Part shown: piece by piece, positions 19,064 through 28,412 of the stretch
How the letters are laid out: every line of letters begins with the position of its first letter
Numbering within the stretch: position 1 is the stretch's first letter
Assembly: GCA_017448965.1 (NCBI GenBank)
Contig: JAFSKK010000044.1
Coordinates: 1-64,000, forward strand
Reading direction: 5' to 3'
From: Bacteroidaceae bacterium
GTDB taxonomy: Bacteria; Bacteroidota; Bacteroidia; Bacteroidales; Bacteroidaceae
DNA: 64,000 nt
Notes under the pieces: model-generated
What the model was told of the DNA's origin: nothing
The model's input: only the letters and a program-made list of their open reading frames with translations
The model's database searches: none
Made by a program: the position numbers and the translations under genes

Positions 19064-20974
19064 ATGAAAAATATCATCAAACATATAACATTCTGCGGAC
19101 TGGTCTCAATCAGTGCTGGCATGGGGCTTTCTTCCTGCGAAGACTTCCTCACCATCACACCAACAGACCGAATCGTGGAAGAGGACTTCTGGAAGGACAA
19201 AAACGACCTGAACAGTGCTGTCATGGCATGCTACAAGCGCATGGTAACCGATGACCTGCTTCGCAAGTACATCTATTGGGGCGAAGAACGTTCGGATAAC
19301 TTCGACCGTTCCACTTCCACTTCAGCTTCCGGTCCAGAGGCAAACATCATGAATGCCAACCTGCTGCCCACATACGGTCAGTTCGACTGGACGGCCATGT
19401 ACAATGCCATCAACTACTGCAACAAAGTGCTGGCACACGGCAAGGATGTCATCCAGAACGACGAGAGTTTCTCGGAAAATAACTGGAAGCCTATCCAGGC
19501 AGAAGTCATCACCTTGCGTGCTTTGTGCCACTTCTATCTGGTGCGCACATTCGGTGAGGTGCCTTATATCACCACTGACTACAACAACGATGGTCAAATG
19601 CTCCTTGCGCCCCAATCCACACAGTTGACGGTGCTCAACAATATCATCGACGACCTCGAATCCATCAAGGACGACGCGATGGTTGACTACGGCAACACCG
19701 TGGAAAACAAGGGCCGCGTCACCAAGAAGGCCGTCTATGCACTGTTGGCCGATGTGTACTTGTGGCGTGCATCTTATAAGGCAGGTAATAACCAGCCCTT
19801 CCAAAAAGTATCGCTCGCTAAAAACTATATCGGTGAGCAGACAGAGGCAGAACTTTCTTCACGCTATGAAGAGTATGAGACAACCGCAGAATCCGACTAC
19901 CAAAAGTGCATCGAATATTGCGACCTCATCATCGACATGGCCTTCGAAGAAAAACTCGAATACATCGAGAAGAACGGTCTGAACGTAGGCGGTAGCGCCA
20001 TCGAACTTGAGTTGGAAGACCTCCTCGCTATCGAGGCAGAATCCACTTCAAACAGCAGAAAGAGTTACAGCACATCTTTCCGCACGGCTTATGCTCAGAT
20101 TTTCGGCGTAGGCAATTCTGATGAGTCCATCTTCGAACTTCAGGTGGACGGAACTGACTACAACAACTCGATGGTTGGAAGTTTGTTCTACAGCCTGGAT
20201 GGCAAAACCGGTACTTTCACAGGTTCTGAGAGTCTCTTCTCAAGTGTTGAATCTACGCCCAACAACATTGATCCGCTGTATGTCTTCACGAAGACTGACT
20301 ACCGTCGTTGGGAAACCATTGTCTTCAAAGAGATTGGTCAGAACACATACGATATCGGTAAGTTCGTCAACAGCAGCGTGTCGCAGAGAAACACAAACTC
20401 ACGCACATTCTTAACTGACAACCACGCCAACGATTTGACGACAAACTTGATTGCCGCCAGCACAAGAAGTCGACTGGACAACAACTGGATCATCTACCGC
20501 CTCTCTGAGATTTTCCTCATGAAGGCAGAAGCCATGTCGCAGATCTACGAGGACGAGGAACACATGGCAGAGGCGTTTAAATATGTACGTGAAGTTTTCA
20601 AGCGCTCGAATCCTTATGCTTACGAAGCCAGCAACGAAACCCGCAAGACCGATTCGCTCACCTTCAAGAGCAACTTCGACACTGCTGACAAAATGGAGGC
20701 ATTGGTGATGACAGAACGTCACCGCGAGTTCGTGGGTGAAGGCAAGCGTTGGTATGACCTCGTTCGCTATGCACTCCGTCGCGGCAACACCACCGACATG
20801 CTGAAGATTCTTTGCAAGAAATACACTAACAGCAAGTCCATCGAGGCCAAACTCGCAGACATGCAGTCGCTCTATTCACCTGTGTACAACTCTGAGATCA
20901 AGAACAATGGCTTGTTGTATCAGAATGGAGTATGGTTCGTGAATGAGACTTCTTCAAGAACGGATGACCTATAA
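19064..20974 (+). CDS. SusD/RagB-family surface lipoprotein (first pair)
   Basis: A 636-residue lid and substrate-binding lipoprotein for the preceding SusC. The start at 19064 is chosen because it gives a lipoprotein signal ending in GLSSC (Cys25); the frame is open upstream but only inside susC. The N-terminal EDFLTITPTDRIVEEDFWKD is the classical SusD beginning. Tetratricopeptide-like helices follow, and the C-terminal half has the typical RLSEIFLMKAEAM and ERHREFVGEGKRWYDLVRY motifs. It lies 23 nt after susC and 13 nt before the second FAS1 gene. Confidence 0.95.
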   Translation: MKNIIKHITFCGLVSISAGMGLSSCEDFLTITPTDRIVEEDFWKDKNDLNSAVMACYKRMVTDDLLRKYIYWGEERSDNFDRSTSTSASGPEANIMNANLLPTYGQFDWTAMYNAINYCNKVLAHGKDVIQNDESFSENNWKPIQAEVITLRALCHFYLVRTFGEVPYITTDYNNDGQMLLAPQSTQLTVLNNIIDDLESIKDDAMVDYGNTVENKGRVTKKAVYALLADVYLWRASYKAGNNQPFQKVSLAKNYIGEQTEAELSSRYEEYETTAESDYQKCIEYCDLIIDMAFEEKLEYIEKNGLNVGGSAIELELEDLLAIEAESTSNSRKSYSTSFRTAYAQIFGVGNSDESIFELQVDGTDYNNSMVGSLFYSLDGKTGTFTGSESLFSSVESTPNNIDPLYVFTKTDYRRWETIVFKEIGQNTYDIGKFVNSSVSQRNTNSRTFLTDNHANDLTTNLIAASTRSRLDNNWIIYRLSEIFLMKAEAMSQIYEDEEHMAEAFKYVREVFKRSNPYAYEASNETRKTDSLTFKSNFDTADKMEALVMTERHREFVGEGKRWYDLVRYALRRGNTTDMLKILCKKYTNSKSIEAKLADMQSLYSPVYNSEIKNNGLLYQNGVWFVNETSSRTDDL

Positions 20975-20987
20975 AATAGCAAGAACA

Positions 20988-23093
20988 ATGGACATGAACA
21001 ATCATATCAAAAAATATTGCGGAGCCGCATTATTCATTTGTGCGGCATCTGCCGTAACGCTGAACTCCTGTACAGAGAATGTTGACGAAAGTGCTCTCTA
21101 TACCTTCACTGGTGAGATGATGATTGACCACTTCGAGAATAATCCTGAGACATTCAGCAGTTACTACACCGTTTTGGGCATGGTTCACCAGAGCAAGCGT
21201 TCTCCTTCCACCATGAAGGATTTGTTGGATGCCCGTGGCAATTACACCTGCTTTGCTCCCACCAATGAAGCCATCGACCTCTACCTTGACTCCCTCCTTG
21301 AGATTGGCGAGGTGGAATCGAAGAACCTCGATGAACTTCCCGACTCTGTAGCAGAAGACATCGTTTTCAACTCCATCATAGAGAACGGCGACGATGAAGC
21401 CTACCAGACCACGTCGTTCGCCCACGATGTGCCACTCAACTTGACCAACATGAACGGGCGTTACATCACACCTTCATACGGTCTTGACGAAAATAACAAC
21501 ACCATCCTCTACATCAATAAAGACTCTCGCGTAATTGATGCTGACATTGAGGTGGAAAATGGTTACATCCATGCTGTTGACCACGTGCTGTCTCCATCGA
21601 AAGACAACATTGGTGAATTAGTTATGAGTTTGGAAGACGTGAAACAATTTGGAGAAATGCTGTCCCTGACAGGTTGGGACAAGAAAATCAGCAAGTATAG
21701 AGACCTGGAGTGGGAAGACGAGCACTACGACATTCTGGGTACCAAATACACTTGCCGATATAACTCCGGCTATAGCGGCCGAATTCCAGACAAGCGTAAC
21801 TATGGCTACACCGTGTTTGCGGAACCAGACACACTCCTGGAGCGCCTTGGCATCACCGACATTCCATCGCTGAAAGAGTATGTGAGAGCTAACAACAACT
21901 TTGATGATGAGACCAATCTTGGCCATCAGACCAGTTGGGGTGATGACTATGAGAGCCCTTACAACTGGCTGAACCAGTTTGTAGCTTACCACATTCTTCC
22001 CGAGAAACTCAGTGCCAAGAAAGCAGGTGGTCTTGTGACCTTTGCCAACGAATATGGTGTCAGACTGAACGAGCGCAGAAATGAGAGCGATAAATTCAAA
22101 GTCACAGTCAATGTATGGGATTATTGGGAGACTGTAGGCGTTCAACGTCGTTCCCTCAAGATTACAGGCGGAAACATGAATGGATCTCTTCAGCGCCGCA
22201 TCAACCGTAAATCGGTATACAACATGACCAACTACCAAGAGAACACCTCCAGTATCACTATTCCTGGAATCTTGATACTTGAGGAAGGTGCCGTTGAGGC
22301 CAAGAACGGATTCTTCTACCCTATTGATGACATCCTCCTTTGGACCAAGGATATCCCAACCAAGGTTTTGAACGAACGTATGCGATATGACATCACATCT
22401 CTGTTCCCCGAAATGTTGACGAATGAAATCAAACAAAACCGTGTCGACTCATGGTTCTTCCCACATGACTACTTCGACAATGTGTACGAAATCACTGACG
22501 CAACAGAATTTGAGTACATGCCAAACACTGGATGGGAAAGTTGGGACGGCGGTTGGAGTGATTACCAAGGTGACGAATTCAACATTCGTGGCCCTGTGGA
22601 CTTCACCATGAAGTTGCCACCTGTTCCCTACACGGGTACCTACGAACTCCGCTTTGGTGTATGGATTAGTAACCGACGCGGTATGGCACAGATATACTTA
22701 GGTAAAAACCCAAGAAACCTACCTGCCCTCGGTGTACCAATTGACTTGCGTGAATCAGGTGTAGGTCGCGATCTCACGGGCTGGACGGAAGAATCAAAGA
22801 TCAAAGCAACTGTAGCTGACTCAACGGCTCTGTATGAAAACCAGAAAACCATGCGCAACCTGGGCTTCATGAAAGGTCCCAAGTATATCCAACTCAATGA
22901 CAATAAAACACAGCGCGATGGTTACGGTAGTGTTCGTAAGATTATCTTCACAGGTACGCTCGAAGCAGGTGAAACCTACTGGATTCGCTTCAAGTCCGTA
23001 CTTGATGACAACTCGCTTGAATTCTTCTACGATTACATCGAACTCGTTCCAAAGGCCGTTTATGCTGGCGAATACAACGAGGATATTTGGTAA
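20988..23093 (+). CDS. FAS1-domain lipoprotein (second)
   Basis: A 701-residue lipoprotein with a signal ending in TLNSC (Cys28 from the chosen start, 13 nt after susD; a start two codons later is possible). A FAS1 domain spans about residues 35-205 (GNYTCFAPTNEAIDLYLDSL, closing with GYIHAVDHVLSPSK). A second FAS1-like half follows to about residue 470. The last about 170 residues are different: a beta-rich part (GTYELRFGVWISNRRGMAQIY and ETYWIRFKSVL) that looks like a jelly-roll or carbohydrate-binding fold. The combination suggests a surface adhesin or glycan-binding accessory of the neighbouring SusCD pairs; this is inference. Confidence 0.75.
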   Translation: MDMNNHIKKYCGAALFICAASAVTLNSCTENVDESALYTFTGEMMIDHFENNPETFSSYYTVLGMVHQSKRSPSTMKDLLDARGNYTCFAPTNEAIDLYLDSLLEIGEVESKNLDELPDSVAEDIVFNSIIENGDDEAYQTTSFAHDVPLNLTNMNGRYITPSYGLDENNNTILYINKDSRVIDADIEVENGYIHAVDHVLSPSKDNIGELVMSLEDVKQFGEMLSLTGWDKKISKYRDLEWEDEHYDILGTKYTCRYNSGYSGRIPDKRNYGYTVFAEPDTLLERLGITDIPSLKEYVRANNNFDDETNLGHQTSWGDDYESPYNWLNQFVAYHILPEKLSAKKAGGLVTFANEYGVRLNERRNESDKFKVTVNVWDYWETVGVQRRSLKITGGNMNGSLQRRINRKSVYNMTNYQENTSSITIPGILILEEGAVEAKNGFFYPIDDILLWTKDIPTKVLNERMRYDITSLFPEMLTNEIKQNRVDSWFFPHDYFDNVYEITDATEFEYMPNTGWESWDGGWSDYQGDEFNIRGPVDFTMKLPPVPYTGTYELRFGVWISNRRGMAQIYLGKNPRNLPALGVPIDLRESGVGRDLTGWTEESKIKATVADSTALYENQKTMRNLGFMKGPKYIQLNDNKTQRDGYGSVRKIIFTGTLEAGETYWIRFKSVLDDNSLEFFYDYIELVPKAVYAGEYNEDIW

Positions 23094-23110
23094 CAAAAAA
23101 AAGAAAGCAT

Positions 23111-24991
23111 ATGAAAATTAATAATATAAAATGGATTACAGGCTCACTGATGACGGCAGCGCTTGCTGCTGGCATCAGCGCCTGCACGGATGATCATTTC
23201 GACATCTCATCCGCCGCAGCAGGCAAGCAAACGGTCTGGCAAAACATCCAGTTAAATAGTGACAAACTTAGTGAGTTTGCCGACATCCTGCAAAGTGTTT
23301 ACTACTCGCAGACAGAAGAGAAGACCACTCCAGAAACGTATGCCGACCTGCTCAATGGTGACCAAACATTCACGGTGTGGGCACCTGTCAACGGTTCTTT
23401 CGACTACTCTTACTATAAGGGCTTGATTGAAACTGGCATCCGTGATAGTATCTACAAGGTGGAAAAAGAATTGATTCGCAACAACATGAACCGTTACAGC
23501 ACTGCAGTCAACGGTACAGACACGGCTGTTATCAAACTCTACAACAGCAAGGGTGCCACAATCAATTTTGACAAATTCACCATCAAAGGTGTGAACATCC
23601 AGCAAGCCAACATTGGTGCCAAGAATGGTGTGCTCCACATCTTGGAAGGCCCTGTTCCTTATCAACCCAACCTCTATGAGTACCTCGCGACACGACGTGA
23701 CCTTGACTCCATCAATACCTTCATCAAGAGTTTCCAAACGACGGAGTTCAATGAGTATGCATCAACACTGGGTCCTACGGTCAACGGAAGAATTACATGG
23801 GTGGATTCCATCACCTACATTTCCAATGATTATACCACCTACTACATGGGTGCACGTCTCAATGCCGATGACTCTCTCTACGCGATGATCATTCCAACGA
23901 ACACTGCGTGGGAAGAGACGCTGGCAAAAACCAAAAAGTATTTCAAGTTTAAAGAGACTTACGAGCAGGATGTCAACACACAGACTGAAGCTGGAGTTGA
24001 CACGCTCATCAAAGGAAAGAAGACCACTTTCACTCAAGCAGAACTGGACTCTTTGCTTAACTTCTATGCCAAGAATGCCATCTGTGAGAACCTTGCATTC
24101 AACGCTAAATGGCAATATGAGCAGATTCCTATCGCTACCATTGCCGACATTATGGCTGTAGATGAACGTCAGGACTCCCTCATTTCAACAGGAGGCACCA
24201 AGTTCAAGAAAACAGGTACACTCAACTTAACCAATGGAAGCAGCGTTGTTGAGGTTGACAACTACACACAAATGTTTGGTTATGCCGATCCTGTGAAAGT
24301 GAGCAACGGCTATGCATACGTGACAGACCAGTTTAACTATCCATTCCATACGTATGCACCTATCATCGATGAGAACGGTATCATAGCCTATGAGTCAAAA
24401 GATAACGCTTGTGACCCTGCTTCTGGTAACAAAATCTATCAAGAGCCCACAGTCATCATCGACGATGAAACCATAGAGTGCGACTCTACTTTCAGATACT
24501 CATTCTTGAGAATGCAACCTATAGGTAATACGCATCCTGGTGCTTTCTTCAAATTATTCAATGTGCTTTCATGTAAGTATGACATTTACGTAGTCATCAA
24601 TTATAACACTGACTACGATTTGCGCAACAAGTTCTACGTATATATCTCTTACGACAAAGAAGATAAGCGCGAAAACAACATCCGTCTTACGAACCCAGAC
24701 CCAGAGGCGATGGATGCCAGCGGCGAACCCCTTCTCGGAACGAATTACTTTGTCAACAGAGGTATGCACTACAACGAAAAGGGAGAAGTGGACTACACGG
24801 ACACCCTTCTCGTTGCAAAGGACTTCGAGTTCCCTGTATGTTACTACGGAATCTCCAACAACGCCTACCCTGTCATCAACATTAAAAGTTATTTCAAATC
24901 TAACGAACGTTCATTGTACTGCCGAGAGATTTGGGTTAACTCCATCATCTTGAAACCAAAAGAGTGGACTGCATCTAGTGAAGAAGAATAG
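23111..24991 (+). CDS. FAS1-like surface lipoprotein (third)
   Basis: A 626-residue lipoprotein with a signal ending in GISAC (Cys25). The start at 23111 is preferred because it begins the signal peptide; the frame is open eight codons further upstream, overlapping the previous gene. The first about 190 residues show a divergent FAS1 pattern (QTFTVWAPVNGSFDYSYY, then GVLHILEGPVPYQPNLYEYL), and a second FAS1-like part follows to about residue 430. The C-terminal 170 residues (AFFKLFNVLSCKYDIYVVIN, closing with EIWVNSIILKPKE) are beta-rich. They resemble in layout the C-terminal domain of the preceding protein, so the two genes may be old duplicates. It sits 17 nt after the second FAS1 gene and 23 nt before the second susC. 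Confidence 0.7.
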   Translation: MKINNIKWITGSLMTAALAAGISACTDDHFDISSAAAGKQTVWQNIQLNSDKLSEFADILQSVYYSQTEEKTTPETYADLLNGDQTFTVWAPVNGSFDYSYYKGLIETGIRDSIYKVEKELIRNNMNRYSTAVNGTDTAVIKLYNSKGATINFDKFTIKGVNIQQANIGAKNGVLHILEGPVPYQPNLYEYLATRRDLDSINTFIKSFQTTEFNEYASTLGPTVNGRITWVDSITYISNDYTTYYMGARLNADDSLYAMIIPTNTAWEETLAKTKKYFKFKETYEQDVNTQTEAGVDTLIKGKKTTFTQAELDSLLNFYAKNAICENLAFNAKWQYEQIPIATIADIMAVDERQDSLISTGGTKFKKTGTLNLTNGSSVVEVDNYTQMFGYADPVKVSNGYAYVTDQFNYPFHTYAPIIDENGIIAYESKDNACDPASGNKIYQEPTVIIDDETIECDSTFRYSFLRMQPIGNTHPGAFFKLFNVLSCKYDIYVVINYNTDYDLRNKFYVYISYDKEDKRENNIRLTNPDPEAMDASGEPLLGTNYFVNRGMHYNEKGEVDYTDTLLVAKDFEFPVCYYGISNNAYPVINIKSYFKSNERSLYCREIWVNSIILKPKEWTASSEEE

Positions 24992-25014
24992 TATAACTCC
25001 TAAATAACAAGAAC

Positions 25015-28000
25015 ATGAAAAATCAGAATATTCACAAAGGCTTTCTTCGCCTCGGTATGGGTCTCATGATGTTATCAGGAGCGACTACCCTATTTGCGCA
25101 AGAAGCAGAAGAATCAACACCACAGCAGCCAGCCAAGACAAGAACCGTCATCACTGCTCCTCAATATGAGATGAAGGAAGTGAGCGGTTATGTGTACGAC
25201 GCTGCCACCAAGGCTCCTATTGATGGTGCCAGGGTACAGGCATACGGCAACAGCAGATACTCTGTCATGACTGGCGAAGACGGTAAATACACGTTCAAAG
25301 TACCTGTGTTCGTCAACTCACTCTACATAACAGTGCTTGAATACAATGATGTTCAGGTGAGTTTCGATGGTGCCACGGCTCCTTCTGTAGGACTCTACAG
25401 CAGCAAGTTCAACACCGTTTATTCACCCAAGACAAACATCACTGCCAGCGCTGTGGCCAACGTGAACAACACTTCCGCCATCATTGTAGATGAAGAGATT
25501 GACAACAAACTGTCTGGCGACATTCACACCATTAACCGCTCTGGCTTGCGCGGACAAGGTGCAGCCATGTTCATCAGAGGTCTCAACTCACTGAACATCA
25601 ATGCACAGCCGCTTATCGTGCTCGACGGAATGGTGATGGATCCACAACTTGACCGCACCAGCATACACGAAGGTTTCTTCAACAATATCCTTGCTGGTAT
25701 CGATCCTGAAGATATCGAGACCGTAGAAGTATTGAAGAACGCAACTTCACTCTATGGTGCCCGTGGCGGCAACGGTGTGGTCATCATCAACACCAAGCGT
25801 GGTCACTCTATGGCCACCAAGATCAATGTGAGTGTCAACGCAGGCTTTGAACCTAAGCCATCGCTCACACCCATGATGAATGCCAGCCAGTACCGTTCTT
25901 ACCTCAGCGACCTGATGGGTACAACCACTTACGGCTCTGAGTATAACACGGCTAACACTGCGATACCATTCCTGAACAGCAACCCGAACTATTATTGGTA
26001 CCCAATGTACCATAACGAGACCGACTGGTCAAGCGGCCTGTATCGTACAGCAGCCACCCAGAACTACAAGGTGAACGTACAAGGTGGTGATGATGTAGCT
26101 ATGTACAACTTGGCTCTTGGTTACACGAACTCTCAATCCACGGCTAAGAGCAACGGTTTTGATCGTCTGAACATTCGTTTCAACACCGACATCAAACTAA
26201 TCAAGAATCTGTCCACTCAACTTGATCTCGCTTATTCGAAAATAACGAACAAACTCCGAGACAACGGCTGGGCAGAGTCTTACACCACCAACACCATTTC
26301 TTCTCCTAATGTACTGGGCTATACCCAAGCACCATTCCTCTCAAAGTATGGTTACTACACTGGCGACGATGGCAAACTGCATCTGTCTTCTGTGTATGCT
26401 GGTAAGTATATTAGTGATGACAACTATCCTTTCAACTTCGCTTCTGCTTACGGAACAAATGTGGCACAGGCCAACCCCTACTGGATTCTTCAGAATGGTG
26501 AAGGCGAGAACAAAAACCGCCAAGAGGTGACTCAATTCAACCTCAACATCATGCCTAAGTGGGAAATCAACAAGCATTTGAACATCACCAACCGCTTTGC
26601 TTATCAGTTGAACCGTTCCAATGAGAAATACTACCTCCCAGAGGCTGGTATCCCTTCCTTCAACTATGAAGGCTACGGTGATGTCACTTCTGGGGTAAGA
26701 TCTCTCTTCTCGAAAGAGACCTCCGTATTTGAGGACTTCCGCGTCAACTGGACCAACAACTACAAAGGCATCCATGACCTGACGGTGTTCGGTGGTCTCC
26801 GCTTCACCAGCAACAGGTTCTCTGACTCTTACATGCGTTCTTACAATACCGGTAATGACAAAATGCCGAACATGACCCCCACTTTCCGCTCTGTGGAAGG
26901 TAGCCAGGATGCATGGAACAATTTGGCATACTATGCACATGGACGTTGGGCTGTGAAGAACACCTACATTCTGGAAGGAACACTCTCTGCTGAAACTTCT
27001 TCACGTTTTGGTAAGAAAACTGAGGAAGGTGTGAAAGTGTTTGGCGTCAAATGGGGTATCTTCCCAAGCCTCCAAGCAGGTTGGGTGCTTACCAATGAAA
27101 AGTGGTTGGCCAACGTGAAGGGTCTCGACCATCTGAAAATGACTGTAGGTTACGACGAATCAGGTAATGACAACATCGACTATGCTGCTGCCCGCACCTA
27201 CTTCAAATCCTACACGTTCTTGAAGACTGCTACAGCCCTCCAACTGACTAACGTAGAGAACCCCTCCATCCAATGGGAAACCACCCGTCGCTGGAATTTA
27301 GGTCTCAACGGTTCATTCTTCAACAACCGCGTTCAGGCTGGCATTGATCTCTACACGTCAAAGACAAGCAACTTGATCACCTACAAGAGCATCAACTATC
27401 TCTCTGGCCTCTCTGGCTATCTGTGCAACGATGGCTCACTCACCAACAAGGGTATTGATGCAAGAGCTAACATCATCCTTGTCAACTCAAAAGACTTCAA
27501 ATGGCAAATTGGTGCTACACTCGGACACTACAAGAATAAAATCAAGTCGTTGCCAGAAGGTGACTACACTCAGAACGTCTATGGCGCCGAGGTGCTCACT
27601 TCTGTAGGCCATGCGGCAGGAGTTTTCTACGGTTACAAGACAGCAGGTGTCTTCTCTACCGATGCAGAAGCCTCAACAGCCTATACCACCACTGACGGAC
27701 AAGGTCAGTCACGCAGCGACTACCTGAAGTATCCCACTGGCATCACCAAGAATCCATACCGCAACTTCTCGGCTGGTGACATGCATTTCGTAGATCTCTA
27801 CAGCGATGGCATCATCGACGAAAAGGATAAGACCATCATCGGTGACCCGAACCCAGACATCTACGGTACCGTCTACACCAACTTCGCCTACAAGCGTTGG
27901 AGTCTTGACGTCAACTTCAAGTATTCTGTCGGCAACGACATCTACAACTACCAACGCTCACAGCTGGAGTCGCTGAATTCTTTCTACAACCAGACCACTG

Positions 28001-28350
28001 CAGCCGTCAATCGTTGGACTTACGATGGCGATCACGCACTGCTCCCACGCGCCATGTCGCCCGAATCAGAAAGTTGGGTGAACAACGAACGCTTCTCCGA
28101 TCGCTGGATTGAGGATGGCTCATACTTCAAACTGAAGAAGATTCGCCTCTCATACGAGTTGCCAATCAATGCATCCTGGATTCAGGGTCTCACAATCTGG
28201 GGCGAGGCAAACAACCTTGTAACACTGACCAAGTACACAGGAAAAGATCCTGAGTTCTCATGTGGCAACGGTGTCCTTTATCAAGGTATCGACGCAGGTT
28301 TGCTCCCCAGCAACAGAAGTTTCAATCTCGGTGTTAAAATCAACTTGTAG
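25015..28350 (+). CDS. SusC/RagA-family TonB-dependent transporter (second pair)
   Basis: An 1111-residue SusC-like importer. After the signal peptide (cut near LFAQ, residue 29) comes a polar Glu/Gln/Thr-rich stretch, then a carboxypeptidase-regulatory-like domain (VSGYVYDAATKAPIDGARVQ). The plug carries NRSGLRGQGAAMFIRGLNSL and QPLIVLDGMVMDP, with the EVLKNATSLYGARGGNGVV box. The barrel ends in FNLGVKINL. It differs clearly from the first SusC of the operon in length and sequence, so the two pairs are not a recent duplication. This is the second TonB-dependent importer in one transcript, each followed by its own SusD. Confidence 0.94.
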   Translation: MKNQNIHKGFLRLGMGLMMLSGATTLFAQEAEESTPQQPAKTRTVITAPQYEMKEVSGYVYDAATKAPIDGARVQAYGNSRYSVMTGEDGKYTFKVPVFVNSLYITVLEYNDVQVSFDGATAPSVGLYSSKFNTVYSPKTNITASAVANVNNTSAIIVDEEIDNKLSGDIHTINRSGLRGQGAAMFIRGLNSLNINAQPLIVLDGMVMDPQLDRTSIHEGFFNNILAGIDPEDIETVEVLKNATSLYGARGGNGVVIINTKRGHSMATKINVSVNAGFEPKPSLTPMMNASQYRSYLSDLMGTTTYGSEYNTANTAIPFLNSNPNYYWYPMYHNETDWSSGLYRTAATQNYKVNVQGGDDVAMYNLALGYTNSQSTAKSNGFDRLNIRFNTDIKLIKNLSTQLDLAYSKITNKLRDNGWAESYTTNTISSPNVLGYTQAPFLSKYGYYTGDDGKLHLSSVYAGKYISDDNYPFNFASAYGTNVAQANPYWILQNGEGENKNRQEVTQFNLNIMPKWEINKHLNITNRFAYQLNRSNEKYYLPEAGIPSFNYEGYGDVTSGVRSLFSKETSVFEDFRVNWTNNYKGIHDLTVFGGLRFTSNRFSDSYMRSYNTGNDKMPNMTPTFRSVEGSQDAWNNLAYYAHGRWAVKNTYILEGTLSAETSSRFGKKTEEGVKVFGVKWGIFPSLQAGWVLTNEKWLANVKGLDHLKMTVGYDESGNDNIDYAAARTYFKSYTFLKTATALQLTNVENPSIQWETTRRWNLGLNGSFFNNRVQAGIDLYTSKTSNLITYKSINYLSGLSGYLCNDGSLTNKGIDARANIILVNSKDFKWQIGATLGHYKNKIKSLPEGDYTQNVYGAEVLTSVGHAAGVFYGYKTAGVFSTDAEASTAYTTTDGQGQSRSDYLKYPTGITKNPYRNFSAGDMHFVDLYSDGIIDEKDKTIIGDPNPDIYGTVYTNFAYKRWSLDVNFKYSVGNDIYNYQRSQLESLNSFYNQTTAAVNRWTYDGDHALLPRAMSPESESWVNNERFSDRWIEDGSYFKLKKIRLSYELPINASWIQGLTIWGEANNLVTLTKYTGKDPEFSCGNGVLYQGIDAGLLPSNRSFNLGVKINL

Positions 28351-28412
28351 CCCTACCCTCTTATGGGAGAGGCCATTCGGATAAAAACAACTTCTATAAA
28401 CATATTACTATC